Shown piece after piece: positions 1 through 10,720 of a DNA stretch of 64,000 nt (its first letter is position 1; each line of letters starts with the position of its first letter). The position numbers were made by a program, and so were the translations under genes. The notes beneath the pieces are model-generated. The model had not been told where the DNA came from. It saw only the letters and a list, made by a program, of their open reading frames with translations, and searched no databases. Origin of the DNA: Meconema thalassinum (lineage: Eukaryota; Arthropoda; Insecta; Orthoptera; Tettigoniidae); assembly GCA_946902985.2 (NCBI GenBank), contig OX336391.1, positions 72,827,947-72,891,946 of the forward strand, given 5' to 3'.

Positions 1-43
1 TACACGCCCTGTCTACCCGACGTGTACTTCTCTACAAGTCCTG
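1..43 (+). repeat. Window-edge monomers: atypical partial unit plus class I monomer
   Basis: Bases 1-11 are the tail of a monomer reading TACACGCCCTG instead of TACAAGTCCTG, a two-base change I did not notice elsewhere. The following unit (12-43) is class I, with CCCGACGTG replacing CCCAATGTG. The stretch from here to about 440 matches the stretch starting near 11051 at an offset of 11039 bp (345 monomers, one of them 31 bp). The window therefore opens inside a larger duplicated unit rather than at the array border. Confidence 0.8.
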
Positions 44-75
44 TCTACCCAATGTGTACTTCTCTACAAGTCCTG
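44..75 (+). repeat. Consensus monomer (class A), prototype copy
   Basis: This is a clean copy of the commonest monomer. It has 11 T, 10 C, 7 A and 4 G, so C exceeds G 2.5-fold on this strand. It holds no CpG and no stop codon in any of the three forward frames. The reverse complement carries two TAG triplets per monomer, which explains the lack of long minus-strand frames. GTGTAC (containing GTAC) sits mid-monomer. ACTT and AAGT flank a 6-base CTCTAC loop, giving a weak 4-bp inverted repeat. Since 32 is not divisible by 3, three monomers (96 bp) make one 32-codon cycle. Confidence 0.95.
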
Positions 76-139
76 TCTACCCAATGTGTACTTCTCTACA
101 AGTCCTGTCTACCCAATGTGTACTTCTCTACTAGTCCTG

Positions 140-170
140 TCTACCCAATGTGTACGTCTCCTAAGTCCTG
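140..170 (+). repeat. 31-bp monomer (class J), first of 17
   Basis: The monomer reads CGTCTCCTAAG where class C reads CGTCTCCACAAG, so it is one base shorter. The T of TAAG falls at 162, 11201, 14528, 16959, 22749, 24188, 28795, 30266, 32153, 33624, 36407, 40150, 43861, 46196, 51091, 56370 and 60561. The copy at 28795 also has CTACTAAG in place of CTCCTAAG. The flanking monomers are also shared. These are best read as one ancestral deletion multiplied by segmental duplication, and the spacing reproduces the duplication periods (3327, 2431, 1439, 1471, 3358, 3743, 2335, 10174, 4191). Confidence 0.93.
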
Positions 171-959
171 TCTACCCAATGTGTACTTCTCTACAAGTCC
201 TGTCTACCCAATGTGTACGTCTCCAGAAGTCCTGCTTACCCAATGTGTACGTCTCCACAAGTCCTGTCTACCCAATGTGTACTTCTCTACTAGTCCTGTC
301 TACCCAATGTGTACTTCTCTACAAGTCCTGTCTACCCAATGTGTACTTCTCTACAAGTCCTGTCTAAGCAATGTGTACGTCTCCACAAGTCCTGTCTACC
401 CAATGTGTACTTCTCTACTAGTCCGGTCTACCCAATGTGTACTTCTCTACTAGTCCTGTCTACCCAATGTGTACTTCTCCAGAAGTCCTGCTTACCCAAT
501 GTGTACCTCTCAACAAGTCCTGTCTACCCAATGTGTACTTCTCTACTAGTCCGGTCTACCCAATGTGTACTTCTCTACTAGTCCTGTCTACCCAATGTGT
601 ACTTCTCTACAAGTCCTGTCTACCCAATGTGTACTTCTCTACAAGTCCTGTCTACCCAATGTGTACTTCTTTACAAGTCCTGTCTACCCAATGTGTACTT
701 CTCTACTAGTCCTGTCTACCCAATGTGTACTTCTCTACAAGTCCTGTCTACCCAATGTGTACGTCTCCAGAAGTCCTGCTTACCCAATGTGTACGTCTCC
801 ACAAGTCCTGTCTACCCAATGTGTACTTCTCTACTAGTCCGGTCTACCCAATGTGTACTTCTCTACTAGTCCTGTCTACCCAATGTGTACGTCTCCACAA
901 GTCCTGTCTACCCAATGTGTACTTCTCTACTAGTCCTGTCTACCCAATGTGAACGTCTC

Positions 960-1740
960 CACAAGTCCTGTCTACCCAATGTGTACTTCTCTACAAGTCC
1001 TGTCTACCCAATGTGTACTTCTCTACAAGTCCTGTCTACCCAATGTGTACTTCTCTTCAAGTCCTGTCTACCCAATGTGAACTTCTCTACTAGTCCTGTC
1101 TACCCAATGTGTACTTCTCTACAAGTCCTGTCTACCCAATGTGTACTTCTCTACTAGTCCTGTCTACCAAATGTGTACTTCTCTACAAGTCCTGTCTACC
1201 CAATGTGTACTTCTCTACAAGTCCTGTCTACCCAATGTGTACTTCTCTACAAGTCCTGTCTACCCTACGTGTACTTCTCTACAAGTCCTCTCTACCCAAT
1301 GTGTACTTCTCTACAAGTCCTGCCTACCCAATCTGTACTTCTTTACAAGTACTGCCTACCCAAAGAGTTTTTCACTACATGTCTTGCCTATCCAATGTGT
1401 ACTTCTCTACAAGTCCTGCCTACCCAATGTGTACTTCTCTACAAGTCCTGTCTACCCTACGTGTACTTCTCTACAAGTCCTGTCTACCCAATGTGTACGT
1501 CTCCAGAAGTCCTGCTTACCCAATGTGTACGTCTCCACAAGTCCTGTCTACCCAATGTGTACTTCTATACTAGTCCTGTCTACCCAATGTGTACTTCTCT
1601 ACAAGTCTTGTCTACCCAATGTGTACTTCTCTACAAGTCCTGTCTAACCAATGTGTACGTCTCCACAAGTCCTGTCTACCCAATGTGTACTTCTCTACTA
1701 GTCCGGTCTACCCAATGTGTACTTCACTACTAGTCCTGTC
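960..1740 (+). repeat. Older duplicated segment, left copy
   Basis: This segment matches about 7260-8010 at an offset of 6304 then 6272 bp (197 then 196 monomers). It shares the GTGAACTTC monomer (1078 and 7382) and the AAAGAG diverged block (1321 and 7593). The one-monomer change in offset and several private substitutions on each side show it is older than the large duplications further right. Confidence 0.75.
1321..1416 (+). repeat. Diverged three-monomer block (D1-D2-D3), AAAGAG lineage prototype
   Basis: Three consecutive 32-bp units depart strongly from consensus. D1 has CCCAATCTGTAC and CTTTACAAGTAC; D2 has CCCAAAGAGTTTTTCACTAC then ATGTCT; D3 has TGCCTATCC. Each begins TGCC instead of TGTC. 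D1 contains a perfect 6-bp inverted repeat, GTACTT and AAGTAC around CTTTAC. I count 34 such blocks, starting at 1321, 4169, 5385, 5737, 5993, 6313, 7593, 9609, 12936, 16391, 18789, 20421, 21253, 25251, 25731, 26915, 27235, 35359, 37694, 41437, 47515, 47995, 48155, 50043, 52826, 57689, 58169, 58329, 59481, 59801, 61944, 62424, 62584 and 63736. Those at 5993, 21253, 25731, 27235, 47995, 48155, 58169, 58329, 59801, 62424 and 62584 have a hybrid D1 with a consensus-like left half. Confidence 0.93.
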
Positions 1741-4168
1741 TACCCAATGTGTACTTCTCCAGAAGTCCTGCTTACCCAATGTGTACGTCTCCACAAGTCC
1801 TGTCTACCCAATGTGTACTTCTCTACTAGTCCGGTCTACCCAATGTGTACTTCTCTACTAGTCCTGTCTATCCAATGTGTACTTCTCTACAAGTCCTGTC
1901 TACCCAATGTGTACTTCTCTACAAGTCCTGTCTACCCAATGTGTACTTCTTTACAAGTCCTGTCTACCCAATGTGTACTTCTCTACTAGTCCTGTCTACC
2001 CAATGTGTACTACTCTACAAGTCCTGTCTACCCAATGTGAACGTCTCCAGAAGTCCTGCTTACCCAATGTGTACGTCTCCACTAGTCCTGTCTACCCAAT
2101 GTGTACTTCTCTACTAGTCCGGTCTACCCAATGTGTACTTCTCTACTAGTCCTGTCTACCCAATGTGTACTTCTCTACAAGTCCTGTCTACCCAATGTGT
2201 ACGTCTCCAGAAGTCCTGCTTACCCAATGTGTACGTCTCCACAAGTCCTGTCTACCCAATGTGTACTTCTCTACTAGTCCGGTCTACCCAATGTGTACTT
2301 CTCTACTAGTCCTGTCTACCCAATGTGTACTTCTCTACAAGTCCTGTCTACCCAATGTGTACTTCTCTACATGTCCTGCTTACCCAATGTGTACGTCTCC
2401 ACAAGTCCTGTCTACCCAATGTGTACTTCTCTACTAGTCCTGTCTTCCCAATGTGTACTTCTCTACAAGTCCTGTCTACCCAATGTGTACTTCTCTACAA
2501 GTCCTGTCTAACCAATGTGTACGTCTCCACAAGTCCTGTCTACCCAATGTGTACTTCTCTACTAGTCCGGTCTACCCAATGTGTACTTCTCTACTAGTCC
2601 TGTCTACCCAATGTGTACTTCTCCAGAAGTCCTGCTTACCCAATGTGTACGTCTCCACAAGTCCTCTCTACCCAATGTGTACTTCTCTACTAGTCCGGTC
2701 TACCCAATGTGTACTTCTCTACTAGTCCTGTCTACCCAATGTGTACTTCTCTACAAGTCCTGTCTACCCAATGTGTACTTCTCTACAAGTCCTGTCTACC
2801 CAATGTGTACTTCTTTACAAGTCCTGTCTACCCAATGTGTACTTCTCAAGTAGTCCTGTCTACCCAATGTGTACTTCTCTACAAGTCCTGTCTACCCAAT
2901 GTGTACGTCTCCAGAAGTCCTGCTTACCCAATGTGTACGTCTCCACAAGTCCTGTCTACCCAATGTGTACTTCTCTACTAGTCCGGTCTACACAATGTGT
3001 ACTTCTCTACTAGTCCTGTCTACCCAATGTGTACTTCTCTACAAGTCATGTCTACCCAATGTGTACGTCTCCAGAAGTCCTGCTTACCCAATGTGTACGT
3101 CTCCACAAGTCCTGTCTACCCAATGTGTACTTCTCTACTAGTCCTGTCTACCCAATGTGTACTTCTCTACTAGTCCTGTCTACCCAATGTGAACGTCTCC
3201 ACAAGTCCTGTCTACCCAATGTGTACTTCTCTAAAAGTCCTGTCTACCCAATGTGTACGTCTCCGCAAGTCCTGTCTACCCAATGTGTACTTCTCTACAA
3301 GTCCTCTCTACCCTACGTGTACTTCTCTACAAGTCCTGTCTACCCAATGTGTACTTCTCTACAAGTCCTGTCTACCCAATGTGTACTTCTCTACAAGTCC
3401 TGTCTACCCAATGTGTACTTCTCTACTAGTCCTGTCTACCCAATGTGTTCTTCTCTACAAGTCCTGTCTACCCAATGTGTACTTCTCTACTAGTCCTGTC
3501 TACCCTACGTGTACTTCTCTACAAGTCCTGCCTACCCAATGTGTACTTCTCTACAAGTCCTGTCTACCCAATGTGTACTTCTCTACAAGTCCTGTCTACC
3601 CTACGTGTACTTCTCTACAAGTCCTGTCTACCCAATGTGTACTTCTCTACAAGTCCTGTCTACCCAATGTGTACTTCTCTACAAGTCCTGTCTACCCAAT
3701 GTGTACTTCTCTACTAGTCCTGTCTACCCAATGTGTACGTCTCCACAAGTCCTGTCTACCCAATGTGTACTTCTCTACAAGTCCTGTCTACCCAATGTGT
3801 ACTTCTCTACAAGTCCTGTCTACCCAATGTGTACTTCTCTACTAGTCCTGTCTACCCAATGTGTACTTCTCTACAAGTCCTGTCTACCCAATGTGTACTT
3901 CTCTACTAGTCCTGTCTACCCTACGTGTACTTCTCTACTAGTCCTGTCTACCCTACGTGTACTTCTCTACAAGTCCTGTCTAACCAATGTGTACTTCTCT
4001 ACTAGTCCTGTCTACCCAATGTGTACTTCTCTACAAGTCCTGTCTACCCAATGTGTACTTCTCTACAAGTCCTGTCTACCCAATGTGTACTTCTCTACAA
4101 GTCCTGTCTACCCTACGTGTACTTCGCTACAAGTCCTCTCTACCCAATGTGTACTTCTCTACAAGTCC

Positions 4169-4264
4169 TGCCTACCCAATCTGTACTTCTTTACAAGTAC
4201 TGCCAACCCAATGTGTTTTTCACTACATGTCTTGCCTATCCAATGTGTACTTCTCTACAAGTCC
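4169..4264 (+). repeat. Diverged three-monomer block with consensus-like D2 start
   Basis: D2 here reads TGCCAACCCAATGTGTTTTT instead of TGCCTACCCAAAG, so its left half looks partly reverted to consensus. The homologous block at 9609 has AAAGTG. This copy may be a gene-conversion product or an early intermediate. Confidence 0.8.
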
Positions 4265-4490
4265 TGCCTACCCAATGTGTACTTCTCTACAAGTCCTGTC
4301 TACCCTACGTGTACTTCTCTACAAGTCCTGTCTACCCAATGTGTACGTCTCCAGAAGTCCTGCTTACCCAATGTGTACGTCTCCACCAATCCTGTCTACC
4401 CAATGTGTACTTCTCTACTAGTCCTGTCTACCCAATGTGTACTTCTCTACAAGTCCTGTCTACCCAATGTGTACTTCTCTACAAGTCCTG

Positions 4491-5162
4491 TCTAACCAAT
4501 GTGTACGTCTCCACAAGTCCTGTCTACCCAATGTGTACTTCTCTACTAGTCCGGTCTACCCAATGTGTACTTCTCTACTAGTCCTGTCTACCCAATGTGT
4601 ACTTCTCCAGAAGTCCTGCTTACCCAATGTGTACGTCTCCACAAGTCCTCTCTACCCAATGTGTACTTCTCTACTAGTTCGGTCTACCCAATGTGTACTT
4701 CTCTACTAGTCCTGTCTACCCAATGTGTACTTCTCTACAAGTCCTGTCTACCCAATGTGTACTTCTCTACAAGTCCTGTCTACCCAATGTGTACTTCTTT
4801 ACAAGTCCTGTCTACCCAATGTGTACTTCTCTACTAGTCCTGTCTACCCAATGTGTACTTCTCTACAAGTCCTGTCTACCCAATGTGTACGTCTCCAGAA
4901 GTCCTGCTTACCCAATGTGTACGTCTCCACAAGTCCTGTCTACCCAATGTGTACTTCTCTACTAGTCCGGTCTACCCAATGTGTACTTCTCTACTAGTCC
5001 TGTCTACCCAATGTGTACTTCTCTACAAGTCCTGTCTACCCAATGTGTACGTCTCCAGAAGTCCTGCTTACCCAATGTGTACGTCTCCACAAGTCCTGTC
5101 TACCCAATGTGTACTTCTCTACTAGTCCGGTCTACCCAATGTGTACTTCTCTACTAGTCCTG
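4491..5162 (+). repeat. 21-monomer core block (672 bp), well-formed copy
   Basis: Monomer order from 4491: C (with TCTAACC), G, B, E' (TTCTCCAGAAG), C (ending CCTC), G, B, A, A, CTTTACAAG variant, B, then A-E-C-G-B twice. Full or partial copies begin with the same TCTAACC monomer at 1643, 2507, 6571, 7915, 9931, 11402, 13258, 14729, 17160, 21575, 22950, 24389, 26053, 27557, 28996, 30467, 32354, 33825, 44062, 46397, 48317, 51292, 54396, 56571, 58491, 60826 and 62746. The copies differ by monomer gains and losses. Spacing is mostly 1375-2431 bp, and 1471 bp (46 monomers, one short) recurs. This is the closest thing to a higher-order repeat unit. Confidence 0.85.
4843..5162 (+). repeat. Tandem pair of the 160-bp five-monomer block A-E-C-G-B
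   Basis: 4843-5002 and 5003-5162 are two copies of the same five-monomer series. Similar pairs lie near 6920-7240, 10280-10600, 11750-12070, 13610-13930, 15080-15400, 17480-17800, 21890-22210, 23300-23620, 26400-26720, 27910-28230, 31265-31585, 39230-39550, 42975-43290, 44410-44730, 45310-45630, 46750-47065, 48670-48985, 55480-55800, 56920-57240, 58840-59160, 61175-61495 and 63095-63415. The E monomer runs into a C monomer that starts CTTACCC. Confidence 0.85.
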
Positions 5163-5384
5163 TCTACCCAATGTGTACTTCTCTACAAGTCCTGTCTACC
5201 CAATGTGTACTTCTCTACAAGTCCTGTCTAACCAATGTGTACGTCTCCACAAGTCCTGTCTACCCAATGTGTACTTCTCTACTAGTCCGGTCTACCCAAT
5301 GTGTACTTCTCTACAAGCCCTGTCTACCCTACGTGTACTTCTCTACAAGTCCTCTCTACCCAATGTGTACTTCTCTACAAGTCC

Positions 5385-6408
5385 TGCCTACCCAATCTGT
5401 ACTTCTTTACAAGTACAGCCTACCCAAAGTGTTTTTCACTATATGTCTTGCCTATCCAATGTGTACTTCTCTACAAGTCCTGTCTACCCTACGTGTACTT
5501 CTCTACAAGTCCTGTCTACCCAATGTGTACGTCTCCAGAAGTCCTGCTTACCCAATGTGTACGTCTCCACAAGTCCTGTCTACCCAATGTGTACTTCTCT
5601 ACTAGTCCTGTCTACCCAATGTGTACTTCTCTACAAGTCCTGTCTACCCAATGTGTACTTCTCTACAAGTCCTGTCTACCCTACGTGTACTACTCTACAA
5701 GTCCTCTCTACCCAATGTGTACTTCTCTACAAGTCCTGCCTACCCAATCTGTACTTCTTTACAAGTACTGCCTACCCAAAGTGTTTTTCACTACATGTCT
5801 TGCCTATCCAATGTGTACTTCTCTACAAGTCCTGCCTACCCAATGTGTACTTCTCTACAAGTCCTGTCTACCCTACGTGTACTTCTCTACAAGTCCTGTC
5901 TACCCAATATGTACGTCTCCAGAAGTCCTGCTTACCCAATGTGTACGTCTCCACAAGTCCTGTCTACCCAATGTGTACTTCTCTACTAGTCCTGTCTACC
6001 CAATGTGTACTTCTTTACAAGTACTGCCTACCCAAAGTGTTTTTCACTACATGTCTTGCCTATCCAATGTGTACTTCTCTACAAGTCCTGCCTACCCAAT
6101 GTGTACTTCTCTACAAGTCCTGTCTACCCAATGTGTACTTCTCCACAAGTCCTGTCTACCCAATGTGTACTTCTCTACTAGTCCTGTCTACCCAATGTGT
6201 ACTTCTCTACAAGTCCTGTCTACCCAATGTGTACTTCTCTACAAGTCCTGTCTACCCTACGTGTACTACTCTACAAGTCCTCTCTACCCAATGTGTACTT
6301 CTCTACAAGTCCTGCCTACCCAATCTGTACTTCTTTACAAGTACTGCCTACCCAAAGTGTTTTTCACTACATGTCTTGCCTATCCAATGTGTACTTCTCT
6401 ACAAGTCC
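5385..6408 (+). repeat. Cluster of four diverged blocks, AAAGTG lineage
   Basis: Blocks start at 5385, 5737, 5993 and 6313, the densest grouping in the window. D2 carries AAAGTG in all four. The 5385 copy has extra changes (AAGTACAGCC and CACTATATG). The 5737 and 6313 blocks are 576 bp (18 monomers) apart, and both follow a CTACGTGTACTACTC monomer (5681 and 6257), so this is a local 18-monomer tandem duplication. Class B monomers, whose CTAG gives a TAG stop in one frame, are sparse here, so the longest open frames of the window lie across 5173-6575. Confidence 0.88.
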
Positions 6409-7259
6409 TGCCTACCCAATGTGTACTTCTCTACAAGTCCTGTCTACCCAATGTGTACTTCTCCACAAGTCCTGTCTACCCAATGTGTACTTCTCTACTA
6501 GTCCTGTCTACCCAATGTGTACTTCTCTACAAGTCCTGTCTACCCAATGTGTACTTCTCTACAAGTCCTGTCTAACCAATGTGTACGTCTCCACAAGTCC
6601 TGTCTACCCAATGTGTACTTCTCTACTAGTCCGGTCTACCCAATGTGTACTTCTCTACTAGTCCTGTCTACCCAATGTGTACTTCTCCAGAAGTCCTGCT
6701 TACCCAATGTGTACGTCTCCACAAGTCCTCTCTACCCAATGTGTACTTCTCTACTAGTCCGGTCTACCCAATGTGTACTTCTCTACAAGTCCTGTCTACC
6801 CAATGTGTACTTCTCTACAAGTCCTGTCTACCCAATGTGTACTTCTCTACAAGTCCTGTCTACCCAATGTTTACTTCTTTACAAGTCCTGTCTACCCAAT
6901 GTGTACTTCTCTACTAGTCCTGTCTACCCAATGTGTACTTCTCTACAAGTCCTGTCTACCCAATGTGTACGTCTCCAGAAGTCCTGCTTACCCAATGTGT
7001 ACGTCTCCACAAGTCCTGTCTACCCAATGTGTACTTCTCTACTAGTCCGGTCTACCCAATGTGTACTTCTCTACTAGTCCTGTCTACCCAATGTGTACTT
7101 CTCTACAAGTCCTGTCTACCCAATGTGTACGTCTCCAGAAGTCCTGCTTACCCAATGTGTACGTCTCCACAAGTCCTGTCTACCCAATGTGTACTTCTCT
7201 ACTAGTCCTGTCTACCCAATGTGTACTTCTCTACTAGTCCTGTCTACCCAATGTGAACG

Positions 7260-8010
7260 TCTCCACAAGTCCTGTCTACCCAATGTGTACTTCTCTAAAA
7301 GTCCTGTCTACCCAATGTGTACTTCTCTACAAGTCCTGTCTACCCAATGTGTTCTTCTCTACAAGTCCTGTCTACCCAATGTGAACTTCTCTACTAGTCC
7401 TGTCTACCCAATGTGTACTTCTCTACAAGTCCTGTCTACCCAATGTGTACTTCTCTACTAGTCCTGTCTACCCAATGTGTACTTCTCTACAAGTCCTGTC
7501 TACCCAATGTGTACTTCTCTACAAGTCCTGTCTACCCTACGTGTACTTCTCTACAAGTCCTCTCTACCCAATGTGTACTTCTCTACAAGTCCTGCCTACC
7601 CAATCTGTACTTATTTACAAGTACTGCCTACCCAAAGAGTTTTTCACTACATGTCTTGCCTATCCAATGTGTACTTCTCTACAAGTCCTGCCTACCCAAT
7701 GCGTACTTCTCTACAAGTCCTGTCTACCCTACGTGTACTTCTCTACAAGTCCTGTCTACCCAATGTGTACGTCTCCAGAAGTCCTGCTTACCCAATGTGT
7801 ACGTCTCCACAAGTCCTGTCTACCCAATGTGTACTTCTCTACTAGTCCTGTCTACCCAATGCGTACTTCTCTACAAGTCCTGTCTACCCAATGTGTACTT
7901 CTCTACAAGACCTGTCTAACCAATGTGTACGTCTCCACAAGTCCTGTCTACCCAATGTGTACTTCTCTACTAGTCCGGTCTACCCAATGTGTACTTCTCT
8001 ACTAGTCCTG
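7260..8010 (+). repeat. Older duplicated segment, right copy
   Basis: Counterpart of about 960-1740. It carries private changes such as TTATTTAC in its diverged block (7593-7688), GCGTAC in two monomers (near 7700 and 7860), and a CTACAAGACCTG monomer near 7905. Confidence 0.75.
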
Positions 8011-8751
8011 TCTACCCAATGTGTACTTCTCTACAAGTCCTGTCTACCCAATGTGTACTTCTCCAGAAGTCCTGCTTACCCAATGTGTACGTCTCCACAA
8101 GTCCTGTCTACCCAATTTGTTCTTCTCTACTAGTCCGGTCTACCCAATGTGTACTTCTCTGCTGGTCCTGTCTACCCAATGTGTACTTCTCTACAAGTCC
8201 TGTCTACCCAATGTGTACTTCTCTACAAGTCCTGTCTACCCAATGTGTACTTCTTTACAAGTCCTGTCTACCCAATGTGTACTTCTCTACTAGACCTGTC
8301 TACCCAATGTGTACTACTCTACAAGTCCTGTCTACCCAATGTGTACGTCTCCAGAAGTCCTGCTTACCCAATGTGTACGTCTCCACAAGTCCTGTCTACC
8401 CAATGTGTACTTCTCTACTAGTCCGGTCTACCAAATGTGTACTTCTCTACTAGTCCTGTCTACCCAATGTGTACTTCTCTACAAGTCCTGTCTACCCAAT
8501 GTGTACGTCTCCAGAAGTCCTGTCTACCCAATGTGTACGTCTCCAGAAGTCCTGCTTACCCAATGTGTACGTCTCCACAAGTACTGTCTACCCAATGTGT
8601 ACTTCTCTACTAGTCCGGTCTACCCAATGTGTACTTCTCTACTAGTCCTGTCTACCCAATGTGTACTTCTCTACAAGTCCTGTCTACCCAATGTGTACTT
8701 CTCTACAAGTCCTGTCTAACCAATGTGTACGTCTCCACAAGTCCTGTCTAC

Positions 8752-10720
8752 CCAATGTGTACTTCTCTACAAGTCCTCTCTACCCTACGTGTACTTCTCT
8801 ACAAGTCCTGTCTACCCAATGTGTACTTCTCTACAAGTCCTGTCTACCCAATGTGTACTTCTCTACAAGTCCTGTCTACCCAATGTGTACTTCTCTACTA
8901 GTCCTGTCTACCCAATGTGTTCTTCTCTACAAGTCCTGTCTACCCAATGTGTACTTCTCTACTAGTCCTGTCTACCCTACGTGTACTTCTCTACAAGTCC
9001 TGCCTACCCAATGTGTACTTCTCTACAAGTCCTGTCTACCCAATGTGTACTTCTCTACAAGTCCTGTCTACCCTACGTGTACTTCTCTACAAGTCCTGTC
9101 TACCCAATGTGTACTTCTCTACAAGTCCTGTCTACCCAATGTGTACTTCTCTACAAGTCCTGTCTACCCAATGTGTACTTCTCTACTAGTCCTGTCTACC
9201 CAATGCGTACGTCTCCACAAGTCCTGTCTACCCAATGTGTACTTCTCTACAAGTCCTGTCTACCCAATGTGTACTTCTCTACAAGTCCTGTCTACCCAAT
9301 GTGTACTTCTCTACTAGTCCTGTGTACCCAATGTGTACTTCTCTACAAGTCCTGTCTACCCAATGTGTACTTCTCTACTAGTCCTGTCTACCCTACGTGT
9401 ACTTCTCTACAAGTCCTGTCTAACCAATGTGTACTTCTCTACTAGTCCTGTCTACCCAATGTGTACTTCTCTACAAGTCCTGTCTACCCAATGTGTACTT
9501 CTCTACAAGTCCTGTCTACCCAATGTGTACTTCTCTACAAGTCCTGTCTACCCTACGTGTACTTCTCTACAAGTCCTCTCTACCCAATGTGTACTTCTCT
9601 ACAAGTCCTGCCTACCCAATCTGTACTTCTTTACAAGTACTGCCTACCCAAAGTGTTTTTCACTACATGTCTTGCCTATCCAATGTGTACTTCTCTACAA
9701 GTCCTGCCTACCCAATGTGTACTTCTCTACAAGTCCTGTCTACCCTACGTGTACTTCTCTACAAGTCCTGTCTACCCAATGTGTACGTCTCCAGAAGTCC
9801 TGCTTACCCAATGTGTACGTCTCCACAAGTCCTGTCTACCCAATGTGTACTTCTCTACTAGTCCTGTCTACCCAATGTGTACTTCTCTACAAGTCCTGTC
9901 TACCCAATGTGTACTTCTCTACAAGTCCTGTCTAACCAATGTGTACGTCTCCACAAGTCCTGTCTACCCAATGTGTACTTCTCTACTAGTCCGGTCTACC
10001 CAATGTGTACTTCTCTACTAGTCCTGTCTACCGAATGTGTACTTCTCCAGAAGTCCTGCTTACCCAATGTGTACGTCTCCACAAGTCCTCTCTACCCAAT
10101 GTGTACTTCTCTACTAGTCCGGTCTACCCAATGTGTACTTCTCTACTAGTCCTGTCTACCCAATGTGTACTTCTCTACAAGTCCTGTCTACCCAATGTGT
10201 ACTTCTCTACAAGTCCTGTCTACCCAATGTGTACTTCTTTACAAGTCCTGTCTACCCAATGTGTACTTCTCTACTAGTCCTGTCTACCCAATGTGTACTT
10301 CTCTACAAGTCCTGTCTACCCAATGTGTACGTCTCCAGAAGTCCTGCTTACCCAATGTGTACGTCTCCACAAGTCCTGTCTACCCAATGTGTACTTCTCC
10401 ACTAGTCCGGTCTACCCAATGTGTACTTCTCTACTAGTCCTGTCTACCCAATGTGTACTTCTCTACAAGTCCTGTCTACCCAATGTGTACGTCTCCAGAA
10501 GTCCTGCTTACCCAATGTGTACGTCTCCACAAGTCCTGTCTACCCAATGTGTACTTCTCTACTAGTCCGGTCTACCCAATGTGTACTTCTCTACTAGTCC
10601 TGTCTACCCAATGTGTACTTCTCTACAAGTCCTGTCTACCCAATGTGTACTTCTCTACAAGTCCTGTCTAACCAATGTGTACGTCTCCACAAGTCCTGTC
10701 TACCCAATGTGTACTTCTCT
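8752..10720 (+). repeat. 2.0-kb duplicated segment K, right copy
   Basis: Counterpart of about 3280-5280. Its right part is also the left part of the 3327-bp duplication, so it was itself re-copied to about 12.6-14.0 kb. It carries the marker CCGAATG near 10032, absent from the left K copy and present again at 13359. Confidence 0.85.

Larger units (their letters stand above)
3280..5280 (+). repeat. 2.0-kb duplicated segment K, left copy
   Basis: It aligns with about 8752-10720 at an offset of 5472 bp, dropping to 5440 bp after about 3940 because this copy has one extra CTACTAG/CCCTACG monomer. Private changes here include TTCGCTAC near 4126, CACCAATCC near 4383 and CTAGTTCGG near 4675. The segment contains the diverged block 4169-4264 and the core block 4491-5162. 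Confidence 0.85.

Noticed and set aside
44..75. Internal half-monomer duplication (TCTAC at monomer positions 1-5 and 20-24)
   Set aside because: The two halves share only this pentamer and weak similarity after it. That is too little to claim an ancestral subrepeat of about 16 bp.
1321..1416. Diverged block as an inserted mobile element
   Set aside because: It is exactly three monomers long, keeps the 32-bp phase and aligns to consensus throughout, with no target-site duplication or terminal repeats.
4587..4618. Splice-acceptor-like CTTCTCCAG in E' monomers
   Set aside because: A short pyrimidine run ending CAG is expected in such C/T-rich DNA. There is no matching donor or exon structure.
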